From: Apiotrichum sp. Y4204
Taxonomy: Eukaryota > Basidiomycota > Tremellomycetes > Trichosporonales > Trichosporonaceae
Assembly (NCBI GenBank): GCA_025531455.1
Contig: JAMYHL010000083.1
Span: 1 to 64,000, forward strand
Length of the DNA stretch: 64,000 nt
Direction of reading: 5' to 3'
Shown here: positions 43,829-55,651 of the stretch, one piece after another
Layout of the letters: each line of letters opens with the position of its first letter
How positions within the stretch are numbered: position 1 is the first letter of the stretch
Translations under genes and position numbers: made by a program
Notes under the pieces: generated by a model
Seen by the model: only the letters and a program-made list of their open reading frames with translations
Database searches by the model: none
Told to the model about the DNA's origin: nothing

Positions 43829-45730
43829 CTAGTGTCCGTTGGCCTGCGACGGGTGCGGCATGACGCCCTCGAAGAACTCGGCCAGCTCGGCAGTCGCCGT
43901 GAGGGGCAGCACCTGGGCGACGTACTGGTCGGGGCGGACGACAACGATCGCGCCGTCGCGGCTGATCCCGCGCTCCTCGAAAATGTCGTCGTTCGGCACG
44001 ACGCCAAAGACGCGGTCGTACTGCATCACGCCGTACTTGCCGTATGTTGGGCGGAACACGTCGGGCGCAGTGAGCAGCTCAAACTCGAGGTGCTTCTGCT
44101 GGTAGATGACCATGGCGTTGATCCAGTCCTTGCGCTGCTTGCTGCCGCCGACGGGGCCGACAAGGGGCGAGCTGGGGTCTGTGCTGAGCCACTCGGCGAG
44201 CTTCTCCACGTTGGAGCTCTTGTCGCCGGCAGGAGGCTGGTCCGCAAAGACGTAGATCCGCCACTGGCCGTCGGCACGGGCCTGGTGTCCGAGGTGGATG
44301 AAGTTGCCGTCGGAGCGGCGCGCGACCCGCGCCGACTTGAACCGCTTGCCGACAGTGTAGCCTGTTGCGAGCGCCTGGTGGTCGTTCTTGCCAGTGATGA
44401 GCGACGGCTTGTACTCCGTCATGAAGCCCGCAGGGAACTCGGCCGTCTGGACGTAAAAGTCCTCGAGAGCAGTGGGCGACTCGAAGTCCTCGGGCTTGGC
44501 AGCCATCATCGACGACCACTTCATGTCAAAATCGATAAGGTTCTGCGCGATGACCTGGCGCTCGGCGCTGTACGTCGACAGCATGGATGGCGGTGCAACG
44601 CCAGACAGAACCTGGCCAAGCTTCCATCCCAAGTTGAAGCCGTCCTGGAGCGAGACGTTCATGCCCTGGCCGGCCTTTGCCGAGTGGGTGTGGCACGCAT
44701 CGCCGAGGATGAACACGCGGGGCTGACGCTTGCCAATCTCCTCGAGAGGCACGTCGTCAAAGCGGTCGGTAACGCGGTGGCCGACCTCGTACACTGACCA
44801 CCAGGCCGTGTACTTGACATCAATCTTGTACGGGTGGAGAATGCGGTTGGCGTTGGCGATGATCTGCTCGAGCGGCGTCTTGCGAACACTGCCCCGGTCG
44901 GACGCGGAGACCTCGCCGAGGTCGACATAGAAGCGGACGAGCTGGCCTCCCTCACGTGGGATGAGCAGAATGGAGCCACCGTCGTTGGACTGGATGGCAC
45001 ATTTTGTGCGGAGGTCCGGAAAGTCGGTGACGTACAGCGAGTCCATGACGCCCCACGCGTGCAGCGCCTGCTGGCCCTGCCGTTTTGCGCCAATGTCCTC
45101 ACGGATCTGGGAACGCGCACCGTCGGCGCCGACAAGGTACTTTGTGCGGATCGAGAACTCCTCCCCGCTGGCGACGCGGCGGAGCTTGACGGTAATGGGG
45201 TGCTCCTTCGACTCGTCGATCGTGTGGCTAACGTACTCGATGCCGTAGTTGGGGACCATCCGGGAAGGCGAGTTGCGCATAAAGTCGCCAAAGAACTGCA
45301 TGATGCGCGCCTGGTTGATGATGAGATGGGGGAACTCGCTGACCTTGTTGGGGTCGTCCGGGGCGGTGGCCGTGCGGATAATGTTGGCAGGGTTGTTAGG
45401 GTCGGGCTTCCAGAAAGCCATCTCGGTGATTGCGTACGACTCGTCGATCACACGGCCCGCGAACCCGAATGCCTGGAAGGTCTCGACGGAACGCGCCTGG
45501 ATACCGTCCGCCTGTCCAATGACGAGCATCTCTGGCCTGCGCTCGATGAGCCACACATCAAGGTCACAGAACTGGGACAGCGACGCTGCCGTGATCATCC
45601 CCGCGGGGCCCTCGCCGACGATGAGGACGTCCATCTCCGACGGGAGGTCGGAGGAGCGCCCGACGCCGCGACCGGCCGCGACGCGTACATTGGGGTCGCA
45701 GGTGATGTAGCCGTCGTGGTGGAACTGCAT
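43829..45730 (-). CDS. Phenol 2-monooxygenase-type FAD hydroxylase
   Basis: A single frame of 633 aa begins at MQFHHDGYITC (ATG 45730). VLIVGEGPAGM is the FAD Rossmann motif, DG.....R.....E and GADGARS the family's DG motif, and GDACHTHSAKAGQGMN the GD motif. A C-terminal thioredoxin-like domain (RIYVFADQPPAG onward) is typical of phenol hydroxylases and 3-hydroxybenzoate 4-hydroxylases. The reaction is phenol + NADPH + O2 to catechol, the entry to the beta-ketoadipate pathway. Trichosporon enzymes of this type are the best studied, which fits the inferred organism. Substrate range is not determined. No intron. Confidence 0.9.
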   Translation of the reverse strand: MQFHHDGYITCDPNVRVAAGRGVGRSSDLPSEMDVLIVGEGPAGMITAASLSQFCDLDVWLIERRPEMLVIGQADGIQARSVETFQAFGFAGRVIDESYAITEMAFWKPDPNNPANIIRTATAPDDPNKVSEFPHLIINQARIMQFFGDFMRNSPSRMVPNYGIEYVSHTIDESKEHPITVKLRRVASGEEFSIRTKYLVGADGARSQIREDIGAKRQGQQALHAWGVMDSLYVTDFPDLRTKCAIQSNDGGSILLIPREGGQLVRFYVDLGEVSASDRGSVRKTPLEQIIANANRILHPYKIDVKYTAWWSVYEVGHRVTDRFDDVPLEEIGKRQPRVFILGDACHTHSAKAGQGMNVSLQDGFNLGWKLGQVLSGVAPPSMLSTYSAERQVIAQNLIDFDMKWSSMMAAKPEDFESPTALEDFYVQTAEFPAGFMTEYKPSLITGKNDHQALATGYTVGKRFKSARVARRSDGNFIHLGHQARADGQWRIYVFADQPPAGDKSSNVEKLAEWLSTDPSSPLVGPVGGSKQRKDWINAMVIYQQKHLEFELLTAPDVFRPTYGKYGVMQYDRVFGVVPNDDIFEERGISRDGAIVVVRPDQYVAQVLPLTATAELAEFFEGVMPHPSQANGH

Positions 45731-46575
45731 GTGTGTGAGTGGTGATCGGAGCGAGAAGGACTGGGGACGCCTCCCCACTTACAACACTGCTCCGCTCTTT
45801 ATGGGCAAGTTGCTATTCCGAACTGGGCTTGCCAAATGTTGTTGCTTCTCGGTCGTAGCTTCGCAGGTAGTATCAGCCGGCTGCGTGGGGGTGGGGGATT
45901 GGTTTTCCCGTGGTATTGTTGGTAGCAACAGCGTCAAGGACACGGGCCGGACAACATCTCCGGATCATCTCATCTCTGGGTCTTATCATGTGGGCTTGGG
46001 GACCCGTACTTCCGGGGAGAGGCACAGTAGTCTGCCGTCGGCACCAACGCCGTGGCCGAGGAAATCCAATGGTTGGAGAGAGGCGTCTGAATGCATCCGT
46101 GAGCCGCTGACGCTCGTTTTAGTTGCCGAGCGACTGTGAGACCAGCAGCACTGCGGTGATGGCTTTGGAGACACCGACGCCACGGGTAAATCAACCAGAT
46201 TACCCGTTTTGTCTGCCATCGCTGATGGAGACGCACTCGCTGGTCGTCTGATCTGGATATCCAGACAGGCACACTGGTGCATGGTAACGCCGCGAGACGC
46301 GAGACCACACAAGAGGCCGGCCATGTCGCGGCTCTGGCCGTGTTTCGGAGTGTCAGACGACGTTGTAGATCCCACAAATTCCCCGCTCATGACATCGGTG
46401 TGTGTTCGGAGCGGCATGTCGCTGCTGAGCTCCGAGCCTTCGAGGCAGCGATAGCCGAGAGGCACCGGCTCGCGGCATATGTAGAGCGGCGAGTGTCTAC
46501 TGCATCCCCACGATCACATAGATACACATGCATTGTCACGTTTCAGACAGATTCTATATCCATGTTAAATCCTAT
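45731..46575. other. Intergenic region
   Basis: It holds the promoter of the phenol hydroxylase gene and the 3' flank of the next gene. No gene was seen. Confidence 0.4.
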
Positions 46576-48842
46576 CTAGACCATCGTCTCGAGCCTAAAC
46601 TGCTCGTCGGGGATGGACGCCCGGTACTCTTCGCGGGACATGAACACGACGCGGCGGGGAATGTCGTCGAGCCACTCGCGCATCGACGCGTATCCGCGCA
46701 CCACGAAGGAGAAGTTTTGTGCGCGCTTGCGGAAGACGGAGAGCATACCTGCGCGGCGCTTCTCCGGCGTGTCCATGCTGTCCGGCAGACAGAGAAACTT
46801 GGGTGGAAGGTCCAGCAGCCCGACAAGCGTAAACTTGATACGCGGGACGCCCTCGAGGATGGCTCCGAACATGTGCAGGAACATACCCTCGACCTCCTCC
46901 TCACGCGGCGGCGGCGGGTGGTCGCGTGCATACTGCTCGAATGCCGGGTGGATCCACACTTTTTCACGCGGTGCAGACATCTGCCGCGCGGATCCGGAGA
47001 GCGTAAAGATCATGGTCATGGCTTTGAGCGCGCTGGGATTGTTGAAGCCCTCGGGCTGCAGGAGTGCGTCCGCGTCCGTCGGGTGGCATGTGACGTGATA
47101 CACTGCGTGCTTGACGTTCTTCGGAATCGGCGGGAGATCAATGTCCGCGTGCACGCCCCACGGAGAGGTGAAGACGACCAGCGTCGTAGCCGTGGTCTTG
47201 ATGAGCACATAGTCGTCGCTCGTGTCAATCGTGTACTTGCCCATCGTGCGCAGGGTGTGTACATTTGGGAAGAGGTTGAAAATGCTGAGCATGGTGGGGC
47301 GGTCGAGATGGGTTGCACACAGGTCGAGCGTGTGCACTTTGCCGAGTAGGGCCTTGTCCGACAGCTCGAGGCGTCTCATAAAGTCCTCGACACGCCGCGG
47401 CGCCTGTCGCCGATCTTCATACATCGGGGACCGCGTCCGTGGGCGCCGATAGTCGCAGTCGCTGTCCCAGTAGTCGGTCGGATAACCCTCGCTGTCGGTC
47501 TCCACCTCTGACGAATCCTCGCTGCTCACCACGTCGTATTCAAACAGCCGCGACCAGGTGATGCCCCCCGCGGGGTCGAAACAGACCGGATTCGCAAAAC
47601 GCGGCCCGCAACCGCGTCCGGGACCAAGGCGCGCGGTGAGACTCAGCTTGTCGAGATCCAGCTTGACGTGCGCGAGGAGTCTTGTGTCTGCGCGCCGGCG
47701 AAAGTCCTGTGACACGCCGCGCAACCTCGCCAGGAGAGGGGCGGACGCATAGTCGAGGATGCGGTCAATGACGTGGGGGTACGCGGAGAGGTCGATCACG
47801 GGCCGCTTGGTGTCCAGGGCCACTTCGGACGCTCGGGCCAACCTTTCTTCTTCTGAGGCTTTGGGCGTTGTGGGGCGGCCATTCTGAGCACCCATCCCTT
47901 TGGACCCTGGGGTGGTGGGCGGTTGAGAGTACCCATTGCGAGTTTCATCCGGAGAGGCGCCCTTGTATTCGTAGTTGTCGAATGTTCCAGGGGTGGAGTT
48001 CTTGGGTTTGGCGGGCTTGGGCTTTCGAGCAACGCTCAGACGGCGGTAATCCTTGACAGGGACGTTGTCTGTAGGGCCAGGTGGGTGGGTGCCGTTGGCA
48101 TGCGGCGGAGAGCCCGACGGTTTGCGAGTCTTCCGCTCCGAAGGATTGGATGTCACAGAAGGCGCGGGCTTGCGGGGTGACTTGCCTTTACGCGTTGCAC
48201 GCTGGCTGACGAAGGCGGTCAGTCTGGAATCCATGGCCTCGGCAAGACATTCCGCACTTACGCCTCATAGACCTCCATTGAGAAGACGTGGGGCGCCGGC
48301 AAGTCCATAATCGTGAACAGCGAGTGGGTCTCTACGAGATCCCAGTCGGGCTGTGGGCGGTTGAAATGCAGGTGGCGGTGATGAAGACGGAACACGCGGT
48401 GCTCGGGGGGCGTGCCAGGCAGACACAGGCCAATGGTGAGGCCAGACGGACGGTGCTCGAGCCAGCTGAAACCCTCGTCCGAGTTGAGGTCCCACCACGT
48501 CCCTGCATCTTTCACTCGGAGTGCAGGATACCCCAGCACGTTGAAAACGGCCCGGCGGCTCCAGTACACGTCGCGAACTACAATATCAGGCAGGCCCTGT
48601 CGGCGGAGTCGCCAGTCTCCAATGTGAGTCGCGAGAAGGGGGGCTGCCTGGGAACAGCGGAACACTGCGGGGCGGCACAGCTCGCGGACATTGTCGAGCA
48701 GCTCGAGGTCCGCGAACAGGTGGTGGTCGCCCCAGGACAGATTGTAGTATGCCATGCCGCCCTCGTGTGTCTTGCCCCACCCCGTGTGTAGCGCGTCGGG
48801 GCGCGACAGCCGCGGAGGGTGGGATGTGGACGAGTTGGGCAT
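46576..48842 (-). CDS. F-box-like protein with N-terminal extra domain
   Basis: Two long frames join through a 56-nt intron (48206-48261; GTAAGT donor, CTGAC branch, TCAG acceptor). Exons 48262-48842 and 46576-48205 give 736 aa. An internal ATG at 48234 lies inside the intron and is not needed. The N-terminal ~190 residues form an unnamed Trp-rich domain (WGDHHLFADLELLDNVRELC, then GLTIGLCLPG). After a disordered Lys/Pro-rich linker comes YPHVIDRILDYASAPLLAR then VSQDFRRRADTRLL, F-box-like as in the 7886 gene. An acidic patch (SSEDSSEVETDSEG) and an LRR-like C-terminus follow. Likely an SCF adaptor; substrate unknown. Confidence 0.75.
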
Positions 48843-49709
48843 CCTGTTAGGATGGGGATGAGGGATGATGTGGTGACAGGATGAGCGCTGAAGACAAAGT
48901 CAGCGGGTTCAGAGAGCGTGTGAATCAGAATTGTGGTTCTCGTGAGTTGTGAGAATGGGGGTCTCTCTCAGGTGACAATCTGCTGATCTGCTGATCTGCT
49001 GATCATGTCCATTTCAGGGAAATCAGAACATTCTTAACATCCGAACATCCGCAGATCCGAAGATCCGCAGGCACAAGAACAGCTGGATCGGCGTGTGGTA
49101 AGATGTATGTACGGCTGGGGCTTGTCGTCGTACGCTGCGGCGCACTCTCTTCAAAAGGAGAGCTTTACGACGCCAGCACTCACTACTGCCCTCTGATTCG
49201 ACCGGAAGTGAAGGTGTCCCGTTCCAGCCGTGCTACCCGCCGTTCCAGCGAGATCTGGAACACGGCAACAGCTCCCTGGTGGCCAGATCCAGCCACCCAC
49301 CATAATAGCCGCGGAAGTGGACGAACTCCTGCATGTGTTGACGCCCATGCACTGGGCTATGAGGGAGCAATCGAGGGCTACGGGGACCAGCGGTCTACGA
49401 CTACCTGGACGATGTCGATGAAGATTGCAGCTGCGCAACGACGTCCGGGGCGCGTTAGACCTCGACAGCCGCAGGAACTCCAGTATCCACCCAGCGCAGG
49501 GACGCGAGCCCCCCACGCAGCCAGCACACACCTCAAGCGCGTAGCATTAGTTGTTGCTAGTCCCCACCGTTCGAGTGGGAGATTGACTAAAGGCGATCAG
49601 TGAGCCGTGGACATGGGCGTCAGAAGTTGGTCAGTGTGTGTAGCCTAATATCGCCGCAGGCCGCACTGGAGTGCCAAATACAATACTATGTCACATTATA
49701 GGTCCTACA
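48843..49709. promoter_or_regulatory. Intergenic region with CTGATC and CATCCGAA word arrays
   Basis: At 48978-49003 the heptamer GCTGATC/TCTGCTGATC repeats three to four times in a row. At 49038-49071 ATCCGAACATCCGCAGATCC and similar 8-10-bp words follow. No gene is supported up to 49709. Confidence 0.4.
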
Positions 49710-50874
49710 CTACTCGCTGTCGCTCTCATGGCCGTTCTCCGCGTCACTCGCGTCGTCCTCAGAATCGACTTCCCCAAGTTGCCAGTCCACTTCCGACTCG
49801 CCACTCACGTCGCTCCCCTCCTCGGTGTCCGTGGAAACAAACCTCGCCGATACGCGCACCGCTCTCGCCGAACGCCTTCTTCCCGCCGATTGCTCCGGTT
49901 CCGCTTGATCGGCAAGCTCCTCAGGTTCGACCTCAGGCGGCGCGGAATGGGTGACTTCCGGGAGCGGTTCGGGAGGCGGCGCCTGGCTCCGAATCCACTC
50001 GCGCTCGAGGCGCTGCCGCAGCGTCTGGCGCACGTACTGCCCCATCTTGCCGAGCATGCCTTCGAGCAGGCGCACGATTTCCATCTCGGTCTCCTTTGTG
50101 CCCTCGTACCCGCTGAGAAATAGGTTCGGAACGCCGACCAGTGAGTTGCACTGCGTCATCCGATCGTGCGAGTGCGCGGGAGGAATGCCGACGTACGCCC
50201 AGCCGGTCCACTTTGTGAGCGGTACGCAGAGTGCGGCAAGGTCGGCTGAGCTCGAGGATTCGGCCCGTCCGTTGGCGTCTCCATTCGATGGGCGCCCAGC
50301 TGCTCGGGATGCGCGGCGGCGTAGCAAAGTCTGCATGTCAGCGAGATTGAGATGTAATACTCACCTCCACCGGTGGCCGTGTTTCCGGCACGACATCCGC
50401 CGCATCCGCCTCAACCTCTCGCGCGACGTCCTTGCCCTTGTCGACCTTCTGAAGCTTTCTCCGGGGCCCGGGCTTGGTCTTCGAGAAGATGCTCCCATCA
50501 GCAGCATCCACAATTCCGCCGCGACCGTCGGACGTGAGCTCGACCCAGCGAAGGACGACAGTGAACGGACATCCCTTCGTCATGCAGTCGAGGGCGAACC
50601 GCTGCGCCGATTTGATCTTCGTGTTCCGCTTGACGAGGAAGCCCCGCTCGCACATGTACTCGCGCAGCAGCTCGTCGACTTCACCCGCGGTCATCAACGC
50701 GTCGGCACGCGTCAGGCTCGGCAGCGGGAGGTGCGGGAGATGATTGTAGAACACTGGCGCACTACTTGCCGGAGACGGGGCGGGTGGCGGCGTGGAAGTG
50801 GGTGGATTGGGCGCGGCGGGTGGAGCGCGCGGTGCGGCCGCCGGCGCTGCCGCCTTGCGCTTCCTCGGCGGCAT
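49710..50874 (-). CDS. FAR1-like DNA-binding-domain protein
   Basis: Exons 50365-50874 and 49710-50330 join in phase 0 (376 aa). It starts with a basic nuclear-localisation-like PPRKRK and a Pro/Ala-rich stretch. Residues ~60-110, LREYMCERGFLVKRNTKIKS then LDCMTKGCPFTVVLRW, resemble the FAR1/WRKY-GCM1 fold used by FAR1-type factors and by Mutator-like transposases. The second half has GTKETEMEIVRLLEGMLGKM and a long acidic C-terminus (DVSGESEVDW, EDDASDAENG). No transposase core is present, so it is probably a host regulator, perhaps domesticated. The family call is tentative. Confidence 0.65.
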
Positions 50875-53398
50875 GGGTGTGGATGAGGATGTGGATGAGG
50901 ATGAGATGTGAGAGAGGTCGGAGTGTGGATGGCAAGAAGTGAAATGTGTCGAGGAAGCGACAGGAAACTAGGAAATGTGGTTGTTACATTTTGAGTCCGT
51001 TCGTTCCAGCGGCGCGTGCCTTTTTGGATGCCTCGACGCGTCGGGTCGACCTTTCTGTTTCGTTCTTGGTTTCTTGCCATCCAAACATGCTTATATACCT
51101 CCATTCGCACTCAATCCTCCATGACATCCTTCTTTCCTGGGCTCTGGAGACGGAGTTTGCCACGCCCTGTCATGAGAGAACATCAAACTTGCCCCGAACA
51201 CCGGGGGGGCCGACCGATGATGGCCAGTCTGCGGTACACTTTCTAGCACGTGCCCTGAACAGATAGCGACGTGGTTTGGCGTTCCAGGTTGAGGCTCCGC
51301 TGTCCCGAACCCCGCCGAGAAGCCATCGCCGTTTGCGGTGTCAGTGTCACGGCACTGGGGGGAGCAACGCGTCGCGCGACCTGTACCAGGCAGGTTCAAA
51401 GCTGCCTGTCAGAGGAGGGCTTGCTGCGCGGTGACGGATCGCACTGGGCGCGGACTGAAGTCCGTCGCGCTGCAGATGACAAACTCAACAGCTCACCTGC
51501 TTCTCAAGCGTGCTTCCATGGGGCCACCCTGCTCAGATGCATATCTATGTGCACGAGTGATACTTATTCTGCGGTTCATGGCAAGAGAGTTGTATCGCTG
51601 CCGCCTGGGGGCCTTTGATCGTCTGGGAGTGCAGCACGCGGCATCTGGTCGATATCGTCATCGGCATCCCTGGTAGCCTCGTGGTGACTACCATGAGCAC
51701 CGATCAATGTACTCCGCCCCTCGAACAAGACCCCCTGCTCCACCATCCAGCTCCCTGTGCCGCGCGTGGTATAGTGATGGCAGTGAAGGATGTCGGACGT
51801 TTAACTCCACATGGTGCAAGTGAATAGAGTTTATCGCGCCTGCCTCATGTGGTTCATGTGCGCTTTCAGTTAGGCTAGTTTGTCGCTATCCGTATCGGCC
51901 CAGCGCGAAGCTGGGCATGGAAGAGCCTCGCACGCAGGCAAGATGCAGAGAGAATGGAAAGATTGGTAGGTAGGTACAGTACAACCCTCATCAATGCCTT
52001 ACACTGTCGAAGAACTGTGGCCATCCCAAGTGCTGGGAAGCGACGACCTAGACTGCCCAGCGCTTCCCCGGCGAAGCTGCTGGTCCACGCTATCAAAGTC
52101 AGATACTCGGCCTTGCCGATACTGTTCTCGTTATCAGGGATGCCGGGGCTACACCGGGTGGTGGGCGGTGTGCGGCGCAACCTTTGCCTGCCAGCCCGGA
52201 TTCTGGAAAGACGATTACGGCCGTTACCATTGCGCCGGAAAGGACAAACGAGGTGATGCATGCCGGCCTTTGCTTTTTCTTCGCCACCAGCAAAAGCCCC
52301 TTCAAAGGTCGGGGAGGAGAACTGTTCGTTCAGTGGCGAGAGCGTGACGATCGATGTCCATCTCCCGTGTCTTGGTCCAGTCCCTGGCGTGGATAATGGT
52401 CCATCACGCGCGGACACGCCGCTGACCATGTGCACTTGGGTGCTGAAAACTTTATTATCTTCCCAGGATGTGGAAAAGGAGGAATAGAGGTTTCTCCGAT
52501 GCAAGAGGCAGACTAGTCACTTGGATCCCTGTGGCGCGAGGACGGGACCGCGGCTGATTGAACGCTCTCTCTCTCCTCTCGATCTCGGCCTGCCAGCTTT
52601 TCAACGCCCAGCAGCCTCCTCTCCCCAACCACCCCCCTCTCCTCTCTCACAAACGGCCCGCGCATGCCGCCGCGGAACGGCAGGGAGCGAGGGATACAGG
52701 GGCCCCATCCCTGGACCGAGAGAACGAATGTTGGATAATGGTTACGTTACCAGACGTAGTCCCGAAGGATAGCTGAGCTTGTTGCCGGCGCACAGCGTGG
52801 CTCGGAGCACGCGTGCAACGGCGGATCCACCAGATTGGGAGCGTCCCAGAACCGGCGGATGGTGCCAAGCGCTTTCTGGCCCTGCGCCGGGGATCTCGAC
52901 ACCTTCTAAAAGCCCCAGGAGCTTAATGTACCGAGGTGACAGCTGCCGAGAGCTGGGAGCGGAGAGCTGACTTGCTTGGATCGACGTCTCTCTCTGTTTG
53001 TCCTGTGACTCCTGGACATCTGGACGTGCGTGCACTTCCCGCCGCGATCTGGCAGGTCATTAACCATCTCGATCTCTGTCGCAGTCCCTGTGTTTAATGG
53101 CGCCACGGCCGCTCCGGTTCGACCGCCTCGCACAATGACCCGTCCCGCAAAATGTCACCTCGTATTCAATGCTCGTTTGTGACCGCAACTCGCAGAGACA
53201 TGTCGCTACAAACATGCAAAGGCGTAGGGCTCATGGCGCGGGTAAGGTTCATGCCACTGTGGTATGCTAGTGTGCGACAGCTGAAGCTCTGGGTCTCTGG
53301 GAGTCGATGCACGCTTTGCTTTAAAAGCCTTCTGGCCCTCAACGGTCTCGTTCTCGTTCTCGCTTTCCCCTCTAGCCATCATCACTGCTTCAACTACC
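50875..53398. other. Long stretch without a supported gene
   Basis: Several frames of 60-200 codons overlap on both strands around 51870-52500, but none has consistent splice signals or domain motifs. The plus frame at 51994-52347 is locally Cys/Trp-rich (CRYCSRYQGCRGYTGWW) and might be part of a small secreted protein, but it lacks a signal peptide. A CT/GTTCTCG-rich tract (53340-53390) is the leader of the next gene. Confidence 0.3.
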
Positions 53399-55511
53399 AT
53401 GGACGACCGCGCGAGCACCACCCCGAGCCGTCCGCGGTCCTACCCGCGCCCGTCGACACCGCACCGGGTGAGCATACCGCCATCGCAAGACTACCTCGAC
53501 AGGCCGCTACCGCCGGTCCCGACGTCGCCGTCCATGTCCGAGTCACTCTGCGGCGACCGCCCGCTCAGCCTCCCGTTCAGCGAATGCGAGTTTGTCACCC
53601 CCCACTCCCTCGCCGCGCCCCTCCCGCCATTACCTGCAGTCATCTCACATCGCATGTCGACGTCCGCTGTCTGTGACTCCCCGCACCTCACTAGCCCCCG
53701 TCGAAAACGCGCATACAGCGATCCCGTCGGCCTCACGAGCCCCACCCTCGTGCCACCAGCGACCCCGCCACCACGGTTTTCGTCCCCACAACCAACACCC
53801 CTCAGCCGAGCCCCCGCCACGGCCCCGCCGAGCCAGTACCTCCAACTCCTCGAGTACCTTGACGCCCAGCAGAGTGCGATCGTGGACGACACGGATGCAT
53901 ACGGAGATGACGAGGAAGGGTACGGCTCCGACACGACGTACCGCGGCCCGACCCGCCGGCGCCCTACCTGGGCTTCGACATCTACCAACGAGTCGGGCAT
54001 CGTCGACCCCGAGCTCTCCTCATCCTCCATTCTCCTCCCGTATCTCAGCTCCGACACCATCCCCGACCCGCCGCTGCAGACCCCCACCACGTCGTCGTAC
54101 TCTCACGATATCCTCCGCGCACCGATCCCTCTCGACGCCATGCTCGACATGCCGGACATGCCACAAGTACCCACCAACAATCAATGGGAAGACAGCACAC
54201 TACAGGACAAAACTTCCGAGGCTGTCACTGTCCGACAGCCGATCAGCAACACCGGATACGACTGGCAGACCGCGCCTCTCACAACAGAGCAGATCATCGA
54301 CGCGTCGGGCTGCATTCTCCGTGATGAGAGCGGCGCGACAGTATGCTTCGATGACCTCCTGCCCCAGTGGGACCCGTCCATTCCTGTAGAGCTCCGCGAC
54401 CACGCCCGCCGGCCGCGCCTCGTCGTGCTCTTCATCGGACACTGGTGGTGCGGCCTGTGCCAGGACTACACAAACGTGTCCGTGAGCCAGCTCGCGCCGG
54501 CGGCGCTGGAGGAGGCCAACGTCCGCGTCATCCTCATCTCCACCGGCGGGTGGCGGGGTATCAAGCGCTATCGCGAGCTCTTCCGCTGCCCGTTCCCGGT
54601 GTACGTCACGCGCGGCGCGCTCGCAAAGACGCTCGGCCTCCGCACTTCCATCCCGAATCCCATCAAGGAGATCCGCCTCAAGGACCGCCCAGACTACCAC
54701 CGCCGCCCGTTCTATCAGCAAATGATCTCCGGTTTCCGCAACGGCATGTTCCGCATCTCCCTCACCAGCCCGGGCAAGTTTATGCAGCTCGGCGGCGAGT
54801 TTGTCATCGGCCCAGACTACACCTGCGAGTTTGCGCACCGCATGACCGGCCGCGCGGACCACTGTGAGGCCTCGGACGTCGTGCGCGCCGCTGGAATCGA
54901 GCGCCCGACGCATCGCGCAATCCGCGCAGAACTCGAGGCACGCCAGTTTGCGATTGAGACATTCCTGGACGAGCAGGCGTGGCTTGAGCGTCGCCGACTG
55001 TGAGTACATGTTCTGTTTTTACTTCATGTGCTTATTTGTCAGTAAACTCGAGCAGCAGCGGATGCACGAGGAGCAGAAACAGGAAATGTATCAAGAAAGC
55101 GGAACGTGCCTGCCGGAACCGGCAACTCTGCAGGAAGCCGAGCATGCGACGCCTATTCCGCGGCCCCTGCCACACAGTCCCCTGATGCCGGGGCTGACCC
55201 CGACGTCCTCGGTCAACGAGTCGCACCTCGCCTCCGTCGAGTCTTCGCCTGTGTCCCAGTCCGCCGGGCCCTCGCTGTGGCGGCCGCCGGTCAGCCATCC
55301 GCGCTGGTCGCCATCAGCCTGCTCGCTCGAGCTTGAGGACGACGATGAGATTGACACGCTCGGCCGCGAGTTTGAGCAAGCCATGTCGGTCGATCCCACC
55401 GGTGGACGCCAGGCACTTGCCAAGCTTCTCGCCGACGAGCAGGCACGCACAAAGGTGGCCATGATGTCGCACCACCCAGCCAACGCCCCGACTCCCACCG
55501 CTGTCGCGTAA
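53399..55511 (+). CDS. AhpC/TSA-like (PRXL2-type) thioredoxin-fold protein
   Basis: Exons 53399-54999 and 55043-55511 give 689 aa. About 300 N-terminal residues are Pro/Ser/Thr-rich and disordered (PPLPAVISHRMSTS). The folded core follows: RPRLVVLFIGHWWCGLCQDY, then VRVILISTGGWRGIKRYREL and PFPVYVTRGALAKTLGL. This is the AhpC/TSA antioxidant-type thioredoxin fold with a CGLC active-site pair. A long disordered acidic C-terminus ends the protein. The usual family members are 200-300 aa, so the extensions are notable. A redox role is likely; the disordered arms suggest recruitment to a complex. Confidence 0.8.
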
Positions 55512-55651
55512 CGAATCATGACATATTCGTAGATGTACAATACATACCTGTTGGACCTGCACATACACACATGCTATTAATGCGTTCTTAGCTGAGGGAT
55601 CTTGGAACAGGCAGAAATTGAAGCAACCCGACGTACACTTCGCTCTTACAC

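Noticed and set aside
44834..45745. 303-codon plus-strand frame
   Set aside because: It is antisense to the phenol hydroxylase gene; the minus frame has clear FAD motifs, the plus frame none.
51875..52504. 209-codon minus-strand frame and the overlapping Cys-rich plus frame
   Set aside because: Neither has a credible start, splice context or domain; both strands look equally protein-like, which argues for chance.
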